A stretch of 18,809 nucleotides of DNA, taken from the NCBI GenBank assembly GCA_034431315.1, contig DAOUDK010000020.1:1-18809 (forward strand), given 5' to 3'. This document shows, one piece after another, positions 13,456 through 18,809 of this stretch. The position numbers were made by a program, and so were the translations under genes. Origin of the DNA: JAUWOY01 sp034431315 (GTDB lineage Bacteria; Chloroflexota; Anaerolineae; VGOG01). Each line of letters begins with the position of its first letter. Within the stretch, counting starts at the first letter, position 1. Below the pieces are notes generated by a model. That model was not told where the DNA came from and did no database searches. It worked only from the letters and a program-made list of their open reading frames with translations.

Positions 13456-15273
13456 TCAGGCCAGCATAGCTTGCAGCTCGGCGCCCTCGAGGGTCTCTTC
13501 CTCAATAAGGCGCTGAGCGAGAGCTATCAGCTTGTTCCGATAGGTGGTCAGGGTCTCCCTGGCCCGGCTGTGGGCTTCGTCAATGAAACGCCGCACCTCG
13601 CGATCAATCTCCTGCGCCGTCGCTTCACCGTAATCGCGCTGCTCGGAAATCTCCCGACCCAGGAATACTAGCTCTTGCTTCTTGCCAAAAGTCATCGGCC
13701 CCAGCTCCTCACTCATCCCGTACTCACAGACCATCTTCCGGGCCAATTTAGTGACCTGTTCCAGGTCACTTGCAGCTCCCGTGGTCACGTCGTCGAACAT
13801 CAGCTCTTCCGCTGCCCGCCCCCCCAAAAGACCGGCCAACTTGTCCCTGAACTTGGCTCGGTGCTTGAGGTAGCGGTCTTCCTCAGGCAAGGGCATAGTG
13901 TAGCCCAAAGCCATTCCCCGCGCGACGATGGAGACCTTGTGCACAGGATCGCAGTGGGGCAGCTTACTCATCACCGTGGCGTGTCCAGCCTCGTGATAGG
14001 CGATGATCTCCTTCTCCTCGTCGCTGATGATCCTGCTCTTGCGCTCCGGCCCAGCGACTACCCGCTCTATGGCTTCCCCAAACTCCTCCATGCCAATGAC
14101 TTTCTTGTCCCTCCGCGCTGCCAGTATGGCTGCTTCGTTCACCATATTCTCTATGTCGGCCCCCACGAAGCCAGGGGTCCGCCTGGCGAGTATCTCCAAG
14201 TCTATGTCGTCAGCCAAGGGTTTGCCCCGCACGTGCACATCCAAGATACCCTTGCGTCCCTTTATATCGGGTATGTCCAACACCACCCGCCGGTCGAAGC
14301 GGCCTGGGCGGAGGAGGGCAGGGTCGAGAATATCGGGGCGGTTGGTGGCTGCCAGAACGATCACATTGGTATCGGTGTCGAAGCCATCCATCTCCACCAG
14401 GATCTGGTTCAGGGTTTGCTCTCGCTCGTCGTGGCTGCCTCCCAGGCCGGCTCCGCGGTGCCTGCCTACGGCGTCTATCTCGTCAATGAAGATAATGCAA
14501 GGGCTGTGGCGCTTGGCCTGGTCAAAAAGGTCACGCGCCCGGCTCGCTCCCACACCCACGAACATCTCCACAAACTCTGACCCTGATATGTTGAAGAAGG
14601 GCACTCCTGCCTCACCTGATACCGCCTTGGCCATGAGGGTTTTGCCCGTGCCCGGCGCGCCCACCAGGAGCACGCCTTTGGGGATACGTGCCCCCAGGGC
14701 AATGAACTTCTCCGGCTCCTTGAGGAACTCCACCACCTCGTACAACTCCTCCTTGGCCTCCTCTACACCGGCCACGTCCTCGAAAGTGACCGTCGGCTGG
14801 TCGCCGGTGAACATGCGAGCCCGACTCTTGCCGAAGGAGAGAGCCTGATTGTTGGCGCCCTGAGCCTGGCGCAAAAAGAAGTAAAAGATGACCATAAAAA
14901 GGATAGCGGGCAAGATACCACTAAGCAAAGGCAGCCAACTGGCCCAACCACTGGGCTGCTGGTACTCGATTGTAATCGCCGCTATTTCCTCCTCGCTAAC
15001 GCCCAGATTGCGCAACACCTCGACGACATCTACACCGTCCCCCATGCGGGAAACCGCCGGCTCCCTTCTATCCTTGAACTCCACCTCCAGAGTAGAGTAG
15101 TCTCCTGTGACGGTGATCTGCTCTATCATGCCCGCCTTGGCCTCAGCGGCTACCTGACTAATGGGCGTCTCCTTAACCTTCTCCGACTGCGAAGAGAAAT
15201 TGAAAAACAGAAACGCCGCTGTCACCATGATGATTAAATAGACAAAGATATTTCTAAACCTTCCCCCAGACAC
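13456..15273 (-). CDS. ftsH: ATP-dependent zinc metalloprotease FtsH
   Basis: Complete FtsH, 605 residues from GTG 15273. Two transmembrane segments (about 9-27 and 111-134) flank the extracytoplasmic domain. The AAA+ domain has Walker A 'GAPGTGKT' (205-212), Walker B 'IIFIDEIDAVG' and the second region of homology 'ATNRPDILDPALLRPGRFDR'. The peptidase domain has the HEAGH zinc site (427-431) and a third ligand in 'TGAASDLEQ' (Asp503). It is a membrane-anchored hexameric protease that pulls out and degrades misfolded membrane proteins and some regulators. The start is chosen because CCTCC at 15280-15284 (GGAGG on the minus strand) lies 6 bases before GTG; a TTG at 15297 would add eight residues (MITGWRKK). 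It has its own promoter at 15368-15397 and ends at the shared terminator. Confidence 0.97.
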   Translation of the reverse strand: MSGGRFRNIFVYLIIMVTAAFLFFNFSSQSEKVKETPISQVAAEAKAGMIEQITVTGDYSTLEVEFKDRREPAVSRMGDGVDVVEVLRNLGVSEEEIAAITIEYQQPSGWASWLPLLSGILPAILFMVIFYFFLRQAQGANNQALSFGKSRARMFTGDQPTVTFEDVAGVEEAKEELYEVVEFLKEPEKFIALGARIPKGVLLVGAPGTGKTLMAKAVSGEAGVPFFNISGSEFVEMFVGVGASRARDLFDQAKRHSPCIIFIDEIDAVGRHRGAGLGGSHDEREQTLNQILVEMDGFDTDTNVIVLAATNRPDILDPALLRPGRFDRRVVLDIPDIKGRKGILDVHVRGKPLADDIDLEILARRTPGFVGADIENMVNEAAILAARRDKKVIGMEEFGEAIERVVAGPERKSRIISDEEKEIIAYHEAGHATVMSKLPHCDPVHKVSIVARGMALGYTMPLPEEDRYLKHRAKFRDKLAGLLGGRAAEELMFDDVTTGAASDLEQVTKLARKMVCEYGMSEELGPMTFGKKQELVFLGREISEQRDYGEATAQEIDREVRRFIDEAHSRARETLTTYRNKLIALAQRLIEEETLEGAELQAMLA

Positions 15274-15279
15274 TTTCTT

Positions 15280-15284
15280 CCTCC
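15280..15284 (-). promoter_or_regulatory. Ribosome binding site deciding the ftsH start
   Basis: GGAGG on the minus strand with a 6-base spacer to GTG 15273. The competing TTG 15297 has only a weaker GAAGG upstream. Confidence 0.6.
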
Positions 15285-15367
15285 ATCCAGTGATCAACTA
15301 TTAGCCTTCGTCCCTCTCGCTCTGTACCTGTAGACGACTGCAAAGAAAGTCACTCTCGATTTGTTAT

Positions 15368-15397
15368 ATTATACCAGAGATTGGCTAAATGTGCCAA
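15368..15397 (-). promoter_or_regulatory. Promoter of ftsH
   Basis: On the minus strand TTGGCA (15397-15392), 18-base spacer, TATAAT (15373-15368), with TGG directly before the -10 box (extended -10). The 12-base core CTGGTATAATAT is identical in the kinase promoter. Confidence 0.72.
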
Positions 15398-15413
15398 TTG
15401 AGAACACCGCTGC

Positions 15414-15466
15414 GCAGGATTTACGGATTCTTCCTCAGTCCAAGTCACCTGATCCGATAATCCTGC
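15414..15466. repeat. Inverted repeat between the kinase gene and ftsH
   Basis: GCAGGATT (15414-15421) and AATCCTGC (15459-15466) are exact reverse complements with a 37-base loop, just beyond the kinase stop on the minus strand. There is no T-tract, so a terminator role is doubtful. Confidence 0.35.
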
Positions 15467-15477
15467 CAATCCGCGTC

Positions 15478-17412
15478 CTATTGAGCGGGAATCACTCGTA
15501 ATTCCTTTACTAAGACGCTATCCTGCAGCACCGTCGCCTCGCCAGGATCAACCACCGGCAGGCGCTGCAAAGTAGCCTGAGAGTACATACCCACTTTGAG
15601 CCAATAGATGTCAGGAGGAGCATCGCTGGGGATGGAGAGCTCATAGCGGTCCTCCACCAGCTCGCCTGCCACCCACGAACTGGTGGGATGTGTGCCCTCG
15701 CGCGGCTGAGTGTCCCGCTGCACCAGGACTGCACCGTCGGCCTGGGCCACGTGCACAAAGACGGTGTAGTTTTCTGGCATCGGCTGCAGGGCACGCCAAT
15801 ACAAAACCAGTCGCAGCGTCTCCCCTGGCTCCAGGCTATCGTCCTCCAGATCGCAGGCCATGAGGAGCACCTCGTTGTCCAAATTGGCGTTCAGCATCAC
15901 CCGAGGGCCGCTGCTGACGATCAGGGTGATCACGCTTCCCTCGGAGACGATGGAACCAGCCGGCGGATCCTGGGACAAGATGGTGCCCTCAGCCTGCTTG
16001 TTCCAGACATCCTTCCGAGAGATGTCCAGGCCCATCTCCTTCAAGCCAGGCTCCGCCGCCGTGATCGGCAGGCCCTCTACCGCTGGCACAGAGACGAAAT
16101 TCGGCCCCTGGCTTATGACGATCCCTACAGTCTCTCCCTGCCTGACCATCTGGCCAGCAGGTATCGTCTGGGCGATGATGTTCAGAGCCGGTATGGACGA
16201 ATCGTGCCTCTCCCCCACCACGGCCAACTGCAATCCCACCTCTTCGACCAGCCGCCGGGCCTCATCCTGACTCAGGCCGACCAGGTCAGGCACCTGTACT
16301 TGGCCAGGCACAGGGGTGGCAACAACGACAGCAGTAGGCGTAGGCTGTGGCGCCGCCGCACTGTAGCGCTGATAGACCTCGTTTGCCAACAGTATCAGGC
16401 ACAATACAGCCAAGATGGCTACCATCCCCAAGAAAATGGCCAGCCAATCTCGCCCCCTCTCCTCTTCTTCGTACTCCCTGGGCTCGACCCGACGGGGTTG
16501 GGGTTTAGCAACTGCTTCGTATTCCTCAGGTTCGACCTGGCGAGGTTGGGGTTTGACAACTGCGGGACGCCGAACGACGAGGGGTTCCTCGCTCAAGCGC
16601 CTGTAGCTATCCAGGATACGGCCCAACTGATCCGCCGTGCGGTAGCGGGCGGCGGGCTCCTTGGCCATCACCTTGCGCACAATCCGCTCCACCTGAGGGG
16701 GCACGTCGGGGTTCAGTTGACGCAGGGGAACCGGCTCCTCCCGCAGGCGCTTGAGAGCTACGCCAATATCAGTTTCGGCTTCGAAAGGCGGGCGGCCCGT
16801 CAGCATCTCGTAGGTGAGGACACCGATAGAGTAGACATCCGAGGCCAGGCTCACGTTTTCGCCGGCTGCCTGCTCCGGCGAGAAATAGTGAGGCGTGCCC
16901 CAAACGATCTCCCCCTCAACAACGGAGGCTGGCGAAAGCGCGGACGCGATCCCAAAATCGGCCACCTTGACCCGGCCATCGGCGGAGACGAAGACGTTCT
17001 GAGGCTTAATATCGCCGTGCACGAGGCCCACCCGGTGGGCATATCCTACCGCGGTGCATATCTGTATGACGATATCAAGAGCCTGTCCGATGGAAAAAGG
17101 GACACCTACCCGGATCAACTCTTGGAGAGTTGGCTCCTCCACAAGCTCCATCACCAGGTAGTGGCAATCGCCCTCCTGGCCCACCTCGTAAGTGGTAACA
17201 ATATTGGGATGCACCAAACTGGCTAACGCCTGAGCCTGGCTGTGGAGACGGGCTAAGAAAGCCTCGTCTTCGACGTAGGCCCGGCGCAGCACTTTGACCG
17301 CCACCGGCACCCCTCGCCAGGTATCCTCGCCCCTGAAGACGATGGCCATTTTCCCCGCGCCGATCTCGGTCAGCAGCCGGTAGCGCTTGTTCAGGATGAT
17401 TTTCTCAGCCAT
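15478..17412 (-). CDS. Membrane Ser/Thr protein kinase with two PASTA domains and a C-terminal beta-sandwich domain
   Basis: A 644-residue protein. The kinase domain (about 10-270) has 'IGAGKMAIVFRG' (17-28), the VAVK lysine (Lys40), 'HGDIKPQNV' (132-140, catalytic Asp134) and 'DFGIA' (152-156). A Pro/Glu-rich juxtamembrane part (280-322) contains a tandem 16-residue repeat (KPQPRQVEPEEYEA, KPQPRRVEPREYEE). One membrane helix (323-343) leads to an extracellular Thr/Pro linker, PASTA 1 (about 371-436, 'VPDLVGLSQDEARRLVEEVG') and PASTA 2 (about 437-502). The last 135 residues ('LRLVLYWRALQPMPENYTVF') form a beta-rich domain seen at the end of many Chloroflexota membrane proteins. PASTA kinases sense muropeptides or lipid II and phosphorylate cell-wall and division proteins. 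Odd points: HRD is HGD, and the helix-C Glu appears replaced by Gln59. Confidence 0.93.
   Translation of the reverse strand: MAEKIILNKRYRLLTEIGAGKMAIVFRGEDTWRGVPVAVKVLRRAYVEDEAFLARLHSQAQALASLVHPNIVTTYEVGQEGDCHYLVMELVEEPTLQELIRVGVPFSIGQALDIVIQICTAVGYAHRVGLVHGDIKPQNVFVSADGRVKVADFGIASALSPASVVEGEIVWGTPHYFSPEQAAGENVSLASDVYSIGVLTYEMLTGRPPFEAETDIGVALKRLREEPVPLRQLNPDVPPQVERIVRKVMAKEPAARYRTADQLGRILDSYRRLSEEPLVVRRPAVVKPQPRQVEPEEYEAVAKPQPRRVEPREYEEEERGRDWLAIFLGMVAILAVLCLILLANEVYQRYSAAAPQPTPTAVVVATPVPGQVQVPDLVGLSQDEARRLVEEVGLQLAVVGERHDSSIPALNIIAQTIPAGQMVRQGETVGIVISQGPNFVSVPAVEGLPITAAEPGLKEMGLDISRKDVWNKQAEGTILSQDPPAGSIVSEGSVITLIVSSGPRVMLNANLDNEVLLMACDLEDDSLEPGETLRLVLYWRALQPMPENYTVFVHVAQADGAVLVQRDTQPREGTHPTSSWVAGELVEDRYELSIPSDAPPDIYWLKVGMYSQATLQRLPVVDPGEATVLQDSVLVKELRVIPAQ
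16465..16557 (-). repeat. Coding tandem repeat in the kinase juxtamembrane region
   Basis: Two copies of a 48-base unit encode residues 286-301 and 302-317 (K-P-Q-P-R-x-V-E-P-x-E-Y-E). Each copy has a Tyr in an acidic context. Confidence 0.7.
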
Positions 17413-17446
17413 TTGTGCCTACATTCTCCGAAAACAGTTAGTACAT

Positions 17447-17474
17447 ATTATACCAGCTTCTGTACCAGACGCAA
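17447..17474 (-). promoter_or_regulatory. Promoter of the PASTA kinase gene
   Basis: On the minus strand TTGCGT (17474-17469), 16-base spacer, TATAAT (17452-17447) with TGG before it. The -35 box is poor; the extended -10 is identical to that of ftsH over 12 bases. Confidence 0.6.
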
Positions 17475-17475
17475 C

Positions 17476-17504
17476 TTGCTTTCCCTCCGGTTTTGTGCCA
17501 TAAT
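17476..17504 (+). promoter_or_regulatory. Promoter of the 2-hydroxyacyl-CoA dehydratase gene
   Basis: TTGCTT (17476-17481), 17-base spacer, CATAAT (17499-17504) with TGC before the -10 box. It sits back to back with the kinase promoter; the -35 regions nearly touch, so the two directions may compete. Confidence 0.6.
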
Positions 17505-17539
17505 ACGGGCACTAATCCCTAGCTACGAAGGGAAAATGC

Positions 17540-18667
17540 ATGACTGCCAATAACCGAAGATCAATGGAAATCCTGAGCACTCTTACAGAAGCCCAAGAGG
17601 CCCCCTACCCCAACTGGCCCAACCGCTACCCTGGCCATCGAGCGATGGGCTATTTCTGCACCTACGTCCCGGAAGAGATCATTCACGCCGCTGGATTTGT
17701 ACCGCTGCGCATCCGTTCTGGCGACCAAACCCCCAGCCGTGCCGACGCTCATCTGCAAAGCTACACCTGCGCCCTCTGTCGCAGCGCGTTGGATCAAGCC
17801 CTGCGCGGCGATCTGAGCTTCCTGCAGGGGGTAGTCTTTCCCCACACCTGCGACACCATCCAGGCCCTGGCCGACATCTGGCGAATGAGCTTCCCCGACC
17901 TCTACGTGGAAACCGTCGTCCAGCCGGTGCACCTCTCTTCCCCCAGCACCCGGCCCTATCTCACCGCCGAGCTGCAGCGCTTTCGCCACTCCCTGGAAGA
18001 ACTCATCGGCCAGGAGATCAGCGATCAGGCCATCGGGGCGAGCATTGAGTTGTACAACGAGAAGCGCCGCCTTCTGGCCCGGCTGTACGATCTCCGCGAC
18101 CGGCTCACCGCGCCTGAGCTCTTCGCCGCCACCGGCGCGGGTTTTGTCATGCCTCTGGAGGAATACAACCGACTTCTGGGCGAACTGGTCGAGCTCCTGG
18201 TTGAAGAGAAAAGGACTCCACAGGATAAACCAGGTCTCATCCTCGTCGGCGCCGTCCTGGATAATCCAGTTGTCCTGACCATCGTCGAGGAGCTGGGCGC
18301 TCGAATTGTGGGGGACGACCTGTGCACGGGCAGTCGCTACTTCGCTCAACCTGTCGAGGCCGATGACGACTCCATCGCCGCCCTGGTTGATCGTTACCTC
18401 AAGCGTCTGCCCTGCCCGGCCAAGTACCATCCCGCCCACCAGCCAGGCGAACACCTGCTGCAGTTGGTCAGCGACACCCAAGCCGACGGCATCGTCTTCG
18501 TCCTGCTGAAGTTCTGCGACCCCTTCGCTTTCGACTACGCCATGATCAAGGAGGAGCTTGATGTCGCCGCTGTGCCCCACCTGCGCCTGGAGATGGAACA
18601 CGCCCCCGCCCTCGGCCAATGGCGCACCCGCCTGCAAGCGTTCTTGGAAATGATCGAGCAGGAGTAG
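17540..18667 (+). CDS. 2-hydroxyacyl-CoA dehydratase family subunit (HgdB/D-component-like)
   Basis: A 375-residue protein of the 2-hydroxyglutaryl-CoA dehydratase/benzoyl-CoA reductase subunit family. 'FCTYVPEEIIHAAGFVPLRI' (39-58) is the family's N-terminal signature with Cys40, 'PHTCDTIQ' gives Cys104 and 'LLKFCDPFAFDY' (322-333) gives Cys326; these three cysteines are where the subunits hold their [4Fe-4S] cluster. Cys77 and Cys80 ('YTCALC') are additional. Members dehydrate (R)-2-hydroxyacyl-CoA by a ketyl radical after ATP-driven one-electron reduction by an activator protein, mainly in anaerobic amino-acid fermentation. The second subunit and the activator are not seen here. AAGGGA precedes ATG 17540, the promoter is at 17476-17504, and the kinase is divergent. 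A stand-alone role in [4Fe-4S] handling is possible. Confidence 0.9.
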   Translation: MTANNRRSMEILSTLTEAQEAPYPNWPNRYPGHRAMGYFCTYVPEEIIHAAGFVPLRIRSGDQTPSRADAHLQSYTCALCRSALDQALRGDLSFLQGVVFPHTCDTIQALADIWRMSFPDLYVETVVQPVHLSSPSTRPYLTAELQRFRHSLEELIGQEISDQAIGASIELYNEKRRLLARLYDLRDRLTAPELFAATGAGFVMPLEEYNRLLGELVELLVEEKRTPQDKPGLILVGAVLDNPVVLTIVEELGARIVGDDLCTGSRYFAQPVEADDDSIAALVDRYLKRLPCPAKYHPAHQPGEHLLQLVSDTQADGIVFVLLKFCDPFAFDYAMIKEELDVAAVPHLRLEMEHAPALGQWRTRLQAFLEMIEQE

Positions 18668-18678
18668 CTTCTTCGCTC

Positions 18679-18730
18679 GGCCTGGATTGCCAAATCCAGG
18701 CCATAGCCGCCGGATTTGGCAATCCGGCGG
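18679..18730. repeat. Pair of mirror-image hairpins (BIME/REP-like)
   Basis: Hairpin 1: GGCCTGGATT (18679-18688), loop GCCA, AATCCAGGCC (18693-18702). Hairpin 2: CCGCCGGATT (18707-18716), loop TGGC, AATCCGGCGG (18721-18730). Both stems are perfect 10-mers, the loops are complementary, and the 14-base cores are reverse complements of each other. It starts 11 bases after the dehydratase stop. There is no T-tract, so it is a repeat or mRNA-stabilising element more than a classical terminator. Confidence 0.85.
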
Positions 18731-18751
18731 GAGCAATCGGAATAGATAGCG

Positions 18752-18809
18752 ATGGCCAGAAAATACAAGAAACTGCGCACCGCCCAAGACCTAAACAAGC
18801 TGATGACGC
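18752..18809 (+). CDS. Possible start of a further gene (3' partial, unidentified)
   Basis: ATG 18752 opens a frame that runs to the window end, MARKYKKLRTAQDLNKLMT, a basic, helical N-terminus. No strong ribosome binding site precedes it and the family is not recognisable from 19 residues. Confidence 0.35.
   Translation, partial: MARKYKKLRTAQDLNKLMT

Noticed and set aside
13675..14848. Plus-strand open frames inside ftsH.
   Set aside because: They are shadows of the AAA+ and protease domains of ftsH, which are complete on the minus strand.
15688..17226. Long plus-strand open frame (512 codons) opposite the kinase.
   Set aside because: The kinase frame has complete kinase and PASTA motifs; the opposite frame has none and follows from GC-rich codon bias.
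17561..18787. Long minus-strand open frame (408 codons) opposite the dehydratase gene.
   Set aside because: The dehydratase signatures and cysteines lie on the plus strand; the minus frame shows no domain and runs through the double hairpin.
1..18809. Anti-phage defence, toxin-antitoxin, transposase or phage genes.
   Set aside because: I looked for their hallmark motifs in all substantial frames and found none; the deaminase alone does not make a defence system.

Overview
The window looks like a stretch of a moderately GC-rich chromosome of the Chloroflexota (Anaerolineae-like), possibly from a metagenome assembly. The best pointers are a secreted protein with a Thr-Pro linker followed by a 'FLPYIMKHG' motif (the xLPxhh+ signature of many Chloroflexota exported proteins), a PASTA kinase ending in an extracellular domain typical of the same group, and several families of short intergenic repeats. 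This assignment is inference from protein style, not from a marker gene. I see no rRNA, tRNA, CRISPR array, phage or transposase gene, and no gene-free stretch longer than 300 bases; the longest (11395-11663) holds a gene remnant, a promoter and a leader.

Layout. 1-501: 3' end of an MFS transporter with a disrupted front. 553-1401: membrane-anchored Clp-fold (SDH family) serine protease. 1453-2094: zinc nucleoside deaminase of visibly lower GC than its neighbours. 2142-4740: CoA-transferase beta-like protein without its usual catalytic Glu, translationally coupled to a PLP aminotransferase, then a hotdog thioesterase. 4761-11394: probable envelope-glycan cluster, namely a large GT39-type membrane glycosyltransferase, a secreted seven-repeat propeller protein coupled to it, a second GT39-type enzyme and a SAM methyltransferase coupled to that. 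11664-13343: acyl-CoA ligase with its own near-perfect sigma70 promoter. A perfect 18-bp hairpin at 13381-13423 is a two-way terminator between it and the converging ftsH. On the minus strand, ftsH (13456-15273) and a PASTA Ser/Thr kinase (15478-17412) have separate promoters that share a 12-base core. 17540-18667: a 2-hydroxyacyl-CoA dehydratase subunit transcribed divergently from the kinase, followed by a double hairpin and the first codons of a possible next gene.

How the genes may work together. Aminotransferase, CoA-transferase-like protein, acyl-CoA ligase, thioesterase and 2-hydroxyacyl-CoA dehydratase suggest acyl-CoA chemistry of amino or fatty acids, but partner subunits are absent here. 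The GT39/propeller/GT39/methyltransferase block suggests lipid-linked sugar transfer at the outer face of the membrane. FtsH and the PASTA kinase are membrane quality-control and signalling functions that may be co-regulated.

The most unusual content is in the repeats: four loci with four different heptanucleotide (7-bp period) tandem repeats at gene borders, two of which have become coding sequence; a palindromic REP-like element carried in frame inside the first GT39 gene; a related pair of mirror-image hairpins near the right end; and a 28-bp duplication with an inverted partner at 8895-8981.
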